From Dactylis glomerata (lineage: Eukaryota; Streptophyta; Magnoliopsida; Poales; Poaceae), in NCBI GenBank assembly GCA_007115705.1, contig QXEO01000339.1:7714518-7778517 (forward strand): a stretch of DNA of 64,000 bases, in the 5' to 3' direction. This document shows positions 53,497 through 64,000 of the stretch, piece after piece. A program made the position numbers and the translations under genes. A model generated the notes under the pieces. It was not told the DNA's origin, made no database searches, and was given only the letters and a program-made list of their open reading frames with translations. Each line of letters begins with the position of its first letter. Position 1 is the stretch's first letter.

Positions 53497-56400
53497 TGTA
53501 ACACCCCATCTTTTCTAACCTTGGTTAGGTAGAGTTTAGTGAGGCAAAAATGAGGGCCAACAAAAACTTTTTAGTTCTCAATAAGATTTCATGAATGCTT
53601 GCATTGATTTCTATGTTGATCTTGTCTGTTAGAGTTGATTGTTGAACCAACTTGTGAAACCAACACAATTAGTGTGCTCTTGAGATCATGCCACCACTTG
53701 TGCTTCTAGCTTTTCCTCCAAAACAAGTATCTTGGCACCTCTCTTATTTCAAAATATTTTTAATTTCCCAAAAACAGGAGCCAAGACCTATTCTCAAAAC
53801 AAAGGCTCTACCAAAACTAAGTATTTATAAAACTACGGGGACATAGTGTAGTGATCCCACTGTTTTATAAACCACTATTTTATAAAACTTTGGAAAATGG
53901 TTTTCAAACACCTTTGAGAAAACTATATAAAGGAGATGTTTATGTCTCCACTATATTTTAAACACCACTGTGAAAGATTTACTTCTTTATTTAAAACTCT
54001 TTTCAAAAATCTCAAAGGCATGATCTTCATGGGGCACTTGCTCAAACCCTTTTCTCTTATGATGTTTGTTGCATGAGTTTGACTATGATTGACTGTGTTT
54101 GGCTTTGTTTGACTTTGATGAGTTGCTTGTGTGCAGATATGATCTTCAGGTAGGCCTGTGGCCTAACCTATTCAAAACCCATCAATGTATTTTATTGTCC
54201 AGTGTAAATTATTTTCCTTCCATCTTTCAAATAAAACGTATCTTAATGTTTTCCTCTCAATCCTAAAAAAAACCCCTAACTCTAATGTCTTACCATAAGA
54301 CATTAGGAGATCCTTCTTGAGGACTATGGCACTAATTAATTTTAGCCCAATAGAACACCCTTGAGGTTATAGGAACCATCCCCACCCAACCCTAAGAAAC
54401 TCCTCTCAATTTTCAAAATTATTTTCTTGCAGGCATTTCATCAAACACCTTGTGTGTACACCATCTTCACTCCTGTTAACAGATTCAATTTTCAGATGTT
54501 TGTATTAAGCTCATAGGTTCTATCCATAGCAATGCACCTATCAAGAACTCATCCTTGTCAGCTGATCTTCCATTCCCTCCATTAGCACTTGGTCATTGAG
54601 GCCATCCTCTAGTTGTTTCAATCCTGTCTCCGAGGCTAATCAAATCAGTGACCATTTGACTATTATCAGGTGCACTTTTGCTCACACTTTTATTTTTCGA
54701 AATAAATTGTTCAGAGATCATTCTATGCCCTATTTCTCTTCTTATTGACATACTCTAACCATCCATTCCATCACAAGTACGTTTGGAACCTTGCCCAAAT
54801 TAAGGTGAGCTAGTTTTGAACCCTAGTCAAAACTATTTCTATCCTTAATATTTCTTCCTAGATTTCTGAAAACTACTGTTAGCCCTCTAAAAAATGAAAT
54901 TCCTCTCTACCAATAATTGGAAATGCTATTCATGCATAGTATCATTCCTTCTCCACCAAAAATAACTATTTCCTCATTTCATGTTCTTATTTTACAAACT
55001 GATACTATTCCATGCACTTTTCTCATCAAATGATTTTGATAAAATCTTATCATACTGTCTTATGCATGTAGGACCCTTGTAACTAAAAACCTCATCTCGT
55101 TATTCTCAAAATTTTCAAGGCTAACTCAAATGAATTTCAATCAATTCTAGAGCATGCTCACATATAGAAATTTAAGCAAGTTCCAATTAAATTATTGTTT
55201 GAATGGCATCATCTTTACACCAATCCACCACTCTGATCTACCATTCATCTTCATCACTTTGATTAAGCCAAGTTTGATCATATGCTATCATGATCATCAT
55301 AGACTTTAATCTCCATTTTTTTATCTCTCACTCCTTAAACATTCTCTAATCACTACCAAACCACTACTCTGATCTCCCCATAACTCTTCCCCCTAATCTG
55401 GTCGAAATGCACTGTAGCAGCCCCCTCTTCTTCGGCTTTTTATGTTTGGAGGGAGGGGGAAGAGATCCATGCCAAATCTTGGCCAACACTTAAAAACAAC
55501 TTGCAGCAGCAAGCCTTCCTAGTGAAGCCAGCCATCCTCTGACCCTCTCTTAACCCCTCTACCGCCCCCTTGCCCAATCCTGAGCCTCAAGCCTCTTCAT
55601 GAACAAGACCACCCTAGACCACCATGGACATGGCCATTTTTCGAAATCTCCTCCTTTTCCCGAGCCACCTTGCCACATGCATCTCCCACCCCTCTTGGAG
55701 CCTTACCAAGCACGCCTGATGCTTTCTCATGTTCCCACCGTCCCCTCTGGAGCGTGCTCTGATGATCAGCAAATCGTCGAACACCTGGCAGGCATGGACT
55801 CGACATCCACCCTATGAGCCGACCGACTACCCCTGCACCCGAGACCTCGCCAAAGACCATGCCTAGCATCCCTTTGCTCAATGGCAGAACCCCAGTCCAT
55901 TTCCTTGTCATCACCATCATGTCCCCTACACCGCCCGCCCTGTGAGCGTCACGCACGTATGCATACGACTACCGCGCATGCATGCCACCCCCCTTCCTTC
56001 TTAAGAACCCTGACCCCATCTCCCTCACACAACCCCATCTCTTCCCTCTCAAACGACAAAGACACCAAGCTCTAGCTCCTCTGGCACCACTGTCCTCGAC
56101 CTCGGCCAAGAAGATGTCGCGAGCATTTCGTGGTGACTGCGTGCCTACAGAACGCCCCTCTCCCTCCCTTCGGTCTCTCTAGTTTCACCGCATCCTCCTG
56201 GTGCTCAATATGTCTTCTATTTTGTCAGGGAGCCCGGGAACCCTTGTGATTCACCTCCGCCATCGTGCGCCGCTGTAGGTCCCCGACATGCATCACCCTG
56301 CGGCCATCCTCTTTGACATCGGAGTGCACCAGGCGAACGGCGGGGGCGATCTAGTCATCCTCGTCCTAGCGGCACATGCAGGCGAGTCCCATACCCAAGT

Positions 56401-59358
56401 CCGGCGATGCTCCGGCATGCCTTCCGGTGAGCTCTGCCACTTCCTTCTGATTTCCACCGCCCCTTTTGGTCCGACCAATCCTGGCCACTTGATCTTGATC
56501 CAACGGTGCGTTGACCGTCTGCTGTTGACCCAGGTACCGACAGGAAGGACCCACCCATCAGCGCCTAACCTGACCTCTCCAACACCGACACCTGTGGCCC
56601 ACCTGTCAGGCGACTTTATTTTTTTCCCCCACACGGCCGCAGAGAGAAATGGGCCGGCCCAGTGCCGCTGGCCCCGGTCCGTTCAGATTCCCGCCCGATA
56701 TGTTTTTTTAAGAAAGAATCTGTAATCTTTTTTATAGCAGATCTGCAACTTTGGAAATTCGTAAAAAATAAAGTACGAGCCCAAATTACCTGAATCAAGT
56801 TTCTATGAGATCCTTGTTTAAATATCTATCTAACACCACTGGCCCCACTCCATCTGAATCCCTTCATAAATATATCTATTTTCTTTTACTAGCAAATCAG
56901 CCCTCTTTTCAATCAAAAATCCAAATTTGACGTTTTGCAAAGTGAAACTGTGTGAATCCAATTTTCATGGATGACCTGATGCTATATCTTAAATGTCACA
57001 CTTGGTTTGGTATTTTATGTTGCATATATCTACAGTTGTAATTAAAATGTCCAATAGAGTATTTAGTCTTATTTATTTTCTCATTTTAAATAATATAGGT
57101 ATTTTAGCATGAATCCAATTTCTGTGTGTCATGCATTGTGTTAGCTTTCCAGAACATCCTCTGGTGCATTTTTCTTATATACAGGGAATATCTGAGATAT
57201 ATTTGTGTATTCTAGTCTTTGTTGCTACTACAAAATTCTTAGAAAAATAACCACTTAGTATTTTGGAGTGAATCCAACTTTGTTGGGTTCAGAAACTTGT
57301 TACCTACCTACTGATGTGCTGAGAGTGGTTTTTGACCCATTGTAGCACTTGCATGCTTGTTTGATTTGAAATGGTGTATTGTTGCTAGAAATGAGATACC
57401 CTTGTTTAATAGTTTAGCTTGCTATTAGACCCCTATAAAATGTTGTTCAGATTCTATACTTGTTTGCTTCTGATACTCTCTAGTTGTGTGTTTGAGATGG
57501 CTTGTTAATTGTTTGCTCCCTTGCATGCTTGTGTGGTGATTGAATGCTTTTCTTTTATCTTGCGATGCTAGATTTGAACGCATCGGAGAGGAAGAGGACT
57601 ACCTCAAGAATGCATAAGAAGGAAGTGGAACACTTTGAGTACTTCTTTTAAGAAAGGAGCCCAGGGACATAGCTATTCAAGGCAAGCCATCTACTTGTTG
57701 CATATCTGACTCCTATTAAGTCACTATGCATTGTTCTACTCTCACTTTTATTACTATGCATTGTTTTTCTTATATTGCTATTACTCCCTAAATAGCAATA
57801 GCTGGTGACTTAGCTCCACAAGTCGATTCGTTATCATCTATGAAGGATGACACCTTTGACACCTACTCATTACCCCTGAAAGTAGAGACTCGATGATTAG
57901 CATCGAAGTCTTTGGAAAAACTTGTAGTGGAGCCAAAAACTCTAGGATGGGAAAACTCTCGGTAAAGTTTCGAAAACCTTGGAGGAGTATCTACTCCACT
58001 GAAATTTTTTCTAAATGATTTTTGGGACAAATGGAATTGGGTTATGGAAGGAAAGAAGTTGGTGGTTTTATAAAACACATTGGTGTTTCTTTGTAGTCGC
58101 TCGGAACAATTACCCCGTGCAACCACATTACCCTGGAATGGGACGGGGCTTAGTTTGAAGTTTATCCATTTTAGTGCGGGGAACCTCATACTATATAAGG
58201 GTCTGTAGGACCCCGGAATCCGGGTTGTCGCAAGTGGTGGGCAATAGTGTAGCAGGCCCGCCATTAGGCTACCCGTCCGGAAGACACTTGGGTTTCTCCC
58301 GCCGTGGCACTGGAACTACGCTCGATGGAGGTAGACGGCCAGGGTTTGCCGGGGATATATACTCCACAGGGTAGGCACCCATACTAAGGTGGATGGATGG
58401 AAGGCTATGATCGATTATCCGAACCCCGCATACTTGTGTATGACGGTCCATGGTGGTATCCCGGCAGATTTATCAGATGGTGTGGGTAAAGTGTACAACC
58501 TCTACAGAGTGTAAATCTATTCGAATAGCCGAGTCCTCGGTCATGGACGGTTGGAAAGATCACTACATTGTCCAATGTCAAGTTTTGGTTTTATAAAGTG
58601 TTTTCGGAAAAATGGAGAAAGGTGCTGGACGGAGTACTCGGAGGGTACTGCCGTGGCACGGTTATGGTTCGGAGTACTTGCAGGGTACTGCCGAGGAGAT
58701 GGAAATGGTCATGTGTGATTGTCCTGGATTTTATAAAGGAAGGTGGTCATGTTTGATTGACCACCGACTCTCTCTTGAAAACCAAATGAGTTTCCCCCTT
58801 TCCTAGAGATTTTACTAAAAAGGTTTTCTGAATGTTTTCTTTAATAAGGATATAGAAATGTCGTAAGACATGCTATATTGACACGAGAAATTGACTAGAT
58901 GGAATAAACTAGAATAGAGCTTTTCTCCTTGCTACAACCAAACTGCATATCAACTCACTCTCTTTAGATGGTTTGCGAGTACAATTCCAAAATATACTCA
59001 CGGCTTTGTCCCTGGCTATTAACTTGGTCAGACCGGGAGGAAGACTTTAATGAAGATGGTGATGGGTATGTCGATGCCGATGCGAACTAGGAATGTCTCC
59101 CAGGCAATTGCCTGTAGGGTAGTAGGCATGATGTGGGCCATTTATGCTGTTTGGTATCCGCTGCTTAGTTGTAAACTTGCCCTGCATGGCAATATCAAAC
59201 TTGGTCATGTGACCAGTTGTAAGTTTATTATTCGTTACCGTAATGGATGATGTAATTCTGTTATCAACTCGGATATGTGGATTCACGACACACTGATCAT
59301 GGGATCGTGAATTGTATGCATATCGGGTATTCCAGATGGGTAATCCGGGGTCCCCACA
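53497..59358 (+). mobile_element. Solo LTR, 5,862 bp, Gypsy/LARD-like
   Basis: TGTAACACCCCATC...GGGGTCCCCACA with target duplication GTTCA (53,492-53,496; 59,359-59,363). No internal retrotransposon domain follows, so it is a solo LTR. A TATA box CTATATAAGG at 58,191-58,200 gives a U3 of about 4.7 kb and R-U5 of about 1.1 kb and supports plus orientation. LTRs this long are rare; barley Sukkula-type LARDs are of similar size, but I do not claim identity. Open frames inside (up to 145 codons, in the GC-rich 55,600-56,730 part) show no domain. Confidence 0.85.
58188..58202 (+). promoter_or_regulatory. LTR TATA box (inner copy)
   Basis: CTATATAAGGG, conserved at the matching place in the outer copy (60,237-60,247) within otherwise diverged surroundings. 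Confidence 0.6.
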
Positions 59359-59363
59359 GTTCA

Positions 59364-61335
59364 TAAAATTGTTACCCACCTACTGATGTGCTGAGAGCAA
59401 TTTTTGACCTATTTTAGCTCCTGCATGCTTGTTTGGATTGAAGTGGTGTATTTGTTGCTAGAAATGAAATACCCTATGTTTAATAGATTTAACTTGCTAT
59501 TAAAATCTTATAAGAACTTGTTCAGATTCTAAACTTGTTTGTTTCTGATACTCTCTGATTGTGTGTTGTGAAGTGTGGTAATGCTTGTGCCTTGTGTATG
59601 ATTGCTTTGCTTATTGGTTGCTATTTATTTTTACCAGCAATAGGATCGAACAACATCGAGTGCACCGAGGAGGGTGAAGTGTACGACTACCAGGAGGAAG
59701 AGGACCAGTGACAAGCCAACCAAGGCAAGCCATCTATACTTGATGCATATCTGATCCTATTCACTTACTTTGCATGTTTCATAAAGGTTTATCAAATTGC
59801 ATGTTTTTATATTGCTATAGTCCTTGTAGCAATTACTTGTTGGCTCAAGCTCCACAAGCCAAATTCTTATCATCCTTAGAGATGATCCCTTTGAGCACCT
59901 ATTCAATACCCTTGCAGTAGTGGCATGTTGATTAGCAACAAAGCTTTTGGGAAATTTCTAGTGGAGCCAAAAACTCTAGGATAGGAACACTCAAGGAAAA
60001 ATTTCGAAAATGTTTTTGAAAACCTAGGAGTAGTATCTACTCCACTGAAATGTCTTCAAAAATGGTTTTGGACAAATGAAGTTGGACATGGAGGAAAAAG
60101 GAGTGGTGGTTTTAAACGAAAAACACATTGGTGATTATGTATTCACCCGGGGCAATTAATCCGTGCAATCACTTTACCCCGGTACGGGACGGGGCTTAGC
60201 CCGAAGTTTACTTGCTTTAGTGCGGGGAGCCTCACACTATATAAGGGTTTGTAGGACCCTAGAATCTAGGTTGTCGCAAGTGGTGGGCAACAGTGTAACG
60301 GGCCCGCCAATAGGCTACCTGTCCGGAACACACTTGGGTTCTCCCGCCGTGGCACTGGAGCTACACTTGAGAAAATGGAGGTAGGCTGCCAGGGTTTGCC
60401 GGGGAGGTTAACTCCACAGGGCATGCACCCGTACTAAGGTAGGTAGATGGAAGACTTTGTTTGATTATTCGAACCCCGCATACTTGTGTATGACGGTCCG
60501 TGGTGGAATCCCGGCGGATTTATCAAATCTTGTGGGTAAAGTGTACAACCTCTGCAGAGTGTAAATCTATTTGAATAGCCAAGTCCTCAGTCATGGACGG
60601 TTGAACTAGCTATTGCCTAACGCAATGTCAGGTTTTGGTTTTGCAAAAAAATGTTTTCAGAAAAATGGAGAAAAGTGCCGGACGGAGTACTCGGAGGGTA
60701 CTGCCGTGGCACGGTTATGGTTCGGAGTACTTGCAGGGTACTGCTAAAGGAATGGAGATGGTCATGTGTGATTGACCTGGTTTTATGAAGGAAGGTGGTC
60801 ATGTTTGATTGACCACCGACACTCTCTTGAAAAGCAAATGAGTTCCCCCTTTCTTAGAGATTTTACTAAAAAGGTTTTCTAAATGTTTTCTTTAATAAGG
60901 TTGTAGAAATGTCATAAGACATGCTATATCGACATGAGAAATTGACTAGTTAGGATAAACTAGACTAGAGCCTTTCACCTTGCTACAGCCAAACTGCATG
61001 ACAACACTTCCTCTTAGATGGTTTGCTAGTACAATTCCAAAATGTACTAACGACTTTGTCCCTGGCTATTAACTTGGTCAGACTATGGTGAAGAATATGA
61101 GGATGATGGTGAGGAGTTCGACGATGCCAGTGCAAACTAGGAACGTCTCCCAGTCAGTTGCCTGTAGGGTAGTAGGCATGACGTGGGTCATCTATGCTGT
61201 TTGGTATCCGCTGCTTAGTTGTAAACTTGCCCTACGTGGCAATATCAAACTTGGTCATGTGAACAACTGTAAGTATATTATTTGGTACTATAATGGATGA
61301 TGTAATTCTGGTATCAACTCAGATATGTGGATTCA
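59364..61335 (+). repeat. Very long LTR, outer copy, right part
   Basis: Continues the outer copy after the solo LTR and parallels 57,297 to about 59,283 of the inner copy (shared: CTACTGATGTGCTGAGAG, GTTGTCGCAAGTGGTGGGCA, TTTGGTATCCGCTGCTTAG). TATA box at 60,237-60,247. It stops about 75 bp short of the LTR end where another retrotransposon begins at 61,336; the missing end should lie beyond the window. Confidence 0.82.
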
Positions 61336-62091
61336 TGTCATGGGAATTTAGAGACAGTAGCCATGGGGATGGCTTAACGGAGGGGCTCGACGGTGTGCGA
61401 CGATGGGTCCGGCTCGGGATTGTGTTTCTAGGACACCACGGTTTACCCAGGTTCAGGGCCCTCCACGCCGGAGGTAACACCCCTACTTCCTGCCTTGTTT
61501 CGTATTATCTTCACAGTGGTTACCATGCTCCTCGAGCTGTTCGGTCTAGAGGAGGAAGAAGAAGATCGGATCTCCCTAGTCTAAGGGTCCAGACCCCCTT
61601 ATATAGGTGGGGGTCTGGTTACAGGTTAGGTGGCCGGCTGCCCGGCTACCGGCTCCTCCGTGGCTGCGTCTTCGGCATGATCTTCTGGCCCCCTGACTCC
61701 TTCTCTGATGGTGGCACTTTATAAAGCGCCTTTTCCTCCTTGGACCGGCATCTGGGAGGCATATATGCCCTTCCTTTTGCCTTGGATCCTTTCGTGGGGA
61801 AGGCTCCTGCATGCTGGTTGGTGGAGTCTAGACGTGGCTTGCATCATGCCTGTCCTTCGCCTCTGTCGATCTTGTCGGGGCTAGGCCACTTTCGGCAAAA
61901 CAGCCATTGGAGGAATCTTGTCTTTTTTGCCCGGCTCCGGCTCTCCTCGGTGGAATCACTAGCCGGCTACTGGCGCAGCCGGCCCTTTGGACGGAGATGG
62001 TCTTCTTGTCTTAGTGCCGTGGAGAGTCCTGGGAAGCCAGCCGATAGATAGCGCTGCCCCTGGCATACCCCAGAAGTCATCCCCCCCGACA
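61336..62091 (-). repeat. 3' LTR, 756 bp
   Basis: TGTC...GACA ends. TATA-like CCTATATAAGGGGG at about 61,598-61,611 on the minus strand. The plus strand is also TATA-like because the site is nearly palindromic, so orientation rests on the purine tract and absence of a tRNA-complementary TGG at 62,092. Confidence 0.7.
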
Positions 62092-62105
62092 CTAGCCCCC
62101 GAAAC
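62092..62105 (-). promoter_or_regulatory. Polypurine tract
   Basis: Minus strand GTTTCGGGGGCTAG abutting the LTR. Confidence 0.55.
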
Positions 62106-62659
62106 TGGCAAAGTCTCATGGGTTAGCATGGGGCTTCGGCGGGTTCTATTCCTCGCCAAAGTCTTGTATGTTTCCGTCGAAGTCCCAGGATTCTTCGTCC
62201 GGCCTAGAGGTCTTTGATCTTGAAGTCAAGTTTCGTGGAGCGTCACCGACCGTCTCGGGATGTGCCAGCTCCAGGATTGACCCGGATGGCGGCTGTCATG
62301 CGACCACTAGCCGGTGCGCGGCCCCTCGGAACTTGTGCCGCTTCGGGTTCTGATCCCACACTGCGGCCGATGCAGTGCCGCAATGCAACGTCTCGTTGCT
62401 TGGACTTCGAAGCCACCATAATGATCCTGCGAAACGTCATGCGGCGTGGCGCTGATTGCATCAGCGAAACGTCCCATCAAGACGCCACGCGTCTGAGCAG
62501 TTCCATCTATGCGCATTAAACCGGCTCGGATTTTCATACCCCACTGTCCTTTAAAGTCTCGGAGCTCTCGACGGTTTTCCCCACTCCCGAGCGCCTTCAC
62601 TCTTCTTCTTCTTTGCCAAGCGGTTCCTTCATCTTCTCCAGCCCATCTCATTCGCCTCC
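62106..62659 (+). promoter_or_regulatory. Leader/promoter region of the antisense ORF
   Basis: Between the purine tract and the ATG. The last 120 bp are pyrimidine-rich (TCTTCTTCTTCTTTG) like a plant 5' leader. No clear TATA box. Frames of about 100 codons exist on both strands but look like chance. Confidence 0.35.
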
Positions 62660-63480
62660 ATGTCATCGACTGGAGTTCTTGGTGGAGCCGGGGCCGGAGT
62701 TCCCAGCGGGTTGGGCGAGCGCAAGCGCGGCCGCCCGTTCAGGAGCAGGAACAGGGCGAAGGACCCGACAGTGATACCGCCGGTTCCTCGCAGGCGTGGC
62801 CGCCCACCGGGCAGCCGCAACAAGAGAACTTTGGTGGCACTTGCGGCCACGGCCGCCGCAGAGTCTGCCAGGGCGGCTCCCGCCACCGCTGTTGCTGCGG
62901 CCCCTGCAGGGGTGGTTACCTCAGTCGTCACCAATGCTGTAGCCCCCGCGGGCGTAGCCTCCACCGCCGGCCTTGCCGTGACTCCCCTTGAGGCAGCGGC
63001 CGCAATCATCGGCGCTGCGATTGCCGTCGGGGCGGCTCCCCCGGGCCTCGCCGGTGCAGGCGTTGGCGGCTTGTCTAGCACGGCTACCGTCGCGGTGCAC
63101 AGGCCTCGGTGTTTGCCACCGTGGCAGTGGCTCTCCTACGTCTCGGAGCACGGATTCACCACCTTCATGGTGCATTTGCGGGCTGGGTGCGAGGTGCGCC
63201 TGCCGCTCCCCCCAGTTTCATCAGCACCATGGGGAGGAACCCCCTAACGAGCATCATGGTGGAAGAGGGCAGTGGCAGCCAGCCGCTGTACCTCATTGAG
63301 ATCCTCCACGACGAGCAAGGGAAGAGCTACATCGCCGACGGCTGGACGAGGTTCATCGATGACTATGACTTAAAGTGCGGCTGGTCCCTCATCTTCACTC
63401 ATCGCGCTGAGTCACCCGTCCTCTGCATCCGCGTTGTCGACACCTCCGGCTACACCCGCGCCTACTCCCCCTGGCCATGA
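62660..63480 (+). pseudogene. Antisense ORF in the LTR element: AT-hooks plus B3-like domain, one frameshift
   Basis: ATG 62,660 after a pyrimidine-rich leader. Residues 21-26 RKRGRP and 44-50 RRRGRPP are AT-hooks (minor-groove binding), followed by a long Ala/Val-rich stretch. From about residue 165 comes a B3-like DNA-binding domain: HGFTTFMVHLRAGCEVRLPL, then, one frame over from about 63,212 (a C-run), SFISTMGRN, YLIEILHDE, YIADGWTRFIDDYDLKCG, WSLIFTH. Stop at 63,478. It runs against the retrotransposon's own direction, next to the 3' LTR. Extra antisense ORFs at this place are known from Tat-lineage Gypsy elements (Grande, RIRE2, Retand). Nuclear DNA binding is likely, role unknown. Confidence 0.72.
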
Positions 63481-64000
63481 GCGGCGAGTGCCCCCAAAGC
63501 CCCTCCTTGACGATGGCTTCGTCAATGGAGAATTCCGGGAGCTTAGGGTGGGAAAGTATCTTTTATTATCTCGGCCCTTAGTGTGGCCCTAATTATGTAA
63601 CCGCCCGCCAGATTTTAAGGACTTTTAATTTCCTGCAAGTCTTGTTTGTCGTGGAAATTTGCTGTGTCCTTGTTTTTGCATGAATGTCTTCTGTTTCCAT
63701 CAGATCGCGGCGATGATTTCACAGTTAGGGCTCCTCCTATGCTAGGACCATCGCTGTGTAGGCCTACAGGTAGGGGCTAAGGTAGCCGCCAACCTAACGA
63801 GATGTTACTGGCGATCTCTTCTGGCTTCAGCGTGGAGGGAAAGGTGCCTCTGCTAGCCGGCTTGGGAGGTGTGGGTTAGCACCGGCTTGAGGAAACGGGA
63901 ATGGAAACTGCGTCCTGTGCCAGCTCAGGTGAGACCGGAGACGGCACGCCTCCCCTTCACGAGCCTTCGCGTAACCCTTACTGCACCTAGAGTGAACCTC
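63481..64000. other. Downstream of the antisense ORF
   Basis: Probably its 3' untranslated region (AT-richer 63,540-63,720) and further retrotransposon interior. No domain seen. Confidence 0.35.

Larger units (their letters stand above)
61336..64000 (-). mobile_element. LTR retrotransposon (minus strand), 3' part, runs off the window
   Basis: An LTR at 61,336-62,091 (TGTCATGGG...CCCCGACA) is followed on its right by CTAGCCCCCGAAAC. On the minus strand this is a purine tract GTTTCGGGGGCTAG next to an LTR start TGTCGGGGGGG, so the element reads right to left and this is its 3' LTR. It inserted into the outer long LTR; the base block ATTCA (61,331-61,335) would be one copy of its target duplication. 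gag and pol are not in the window. Confidence 0.7.

Noticed and set aside
55597..56725. ORFs of 113-145 codons in the solo LTR
   Set aside because: GC-rich LTR domain; frames on both strands, not kept in the outer copy, no domain.

Overview
The window looks like a transposon-rich stretch of a large grass genome, most likely Triticeae (wheat, barley, rye or Aegilops). The evidence is a BARE1/WIS/Angela-type Copia LTR, long CACTA elements with TTTAGTCCCGG subterminal repeats, a CYP51H-like exon and a very long Gypsy-type LTR. These assignments come from recognition and no database was searched. I see no convincing intact host gene. Gene-derived pieces are a multi-exon fragment of the ribonucleotide reductase large subunit, one CYP51H-like first exon, and several short unidentified exon-like pieces.

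Layout. 1-3.5 kb: a minus-strand LINE with a broken ORF1 and the start of ORF2. 3.5-6.0 kb: unclassified sequence ending in a perfect hairpin and a (TA)n run. 6,008-39,243: a candidate 33-kb Helitron (TCTCTACTATT start, CTAG end, A/T insertion site) into which most of the following is nested. CACTA-1 (6,577-30,643, TSD TAC) carries tnp2, a minus-strand companion ORF, several promoter-like tandem repeats, and a second long gene that joins a transposase-like region, a DUF8039-like region, a Pro-rich linker and a Ulp1 (C48) protease. CACTA-2 (7,539-10,773, TSD ATG) sits inside the first coding exon of tnp2. A Copia element with 1,728-bp LTRs (18,491-26,895, TSD GGATG) sits inside the second gene. 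The remaining Helitron (30.6-39.2 kb) holds a 100-bp minisatellite, a Mutator-type element (TSD CCGCGCCTG), a poly(A) retroposon with a 15-bp TSD and a 480-codon open frame, the reductase exons, and a MITE nested in a MITE.

39.2-42.8 kb: two further segments bounded by hairpins and (TA)n runs, one with a large degenerate AGTTCAGG array. 43.5-43.9 kb: CYP51H-like exon 1, minus strand. 44-49 kb: small TEs and unclassified sequence. 49.1-61.3 kb: a very long LTR (TGTAAC...CCACA) split by a 5.86-kb solo LTR of the same family (TSD GTTCA); the outer copy also carries a Mutator-type element. 61.3-64 kb: the end of another LTR retrotransposon, apparently minus strand, with an antisense gene beside the LTR coding for AT-hooks and a B3-like domain.

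How the parts work together. The autonomous functions of CACTA-1 (tnp2, second gene) are both split by younger insertions, and its second gene also has a frameshift and two TAG stops. Stops in that gene and in the reductase fragment fall mostly where CAG is expected, which fits decay of methylated CHG sites. The least familiar structures are the hairpin/(TA)n-bounded segments, the intronic array of five near-perfect inverted repeats in CACTA-1, the poly(A) retroposon with a long open frame, and the antisense AT-hook/B3 ORF.
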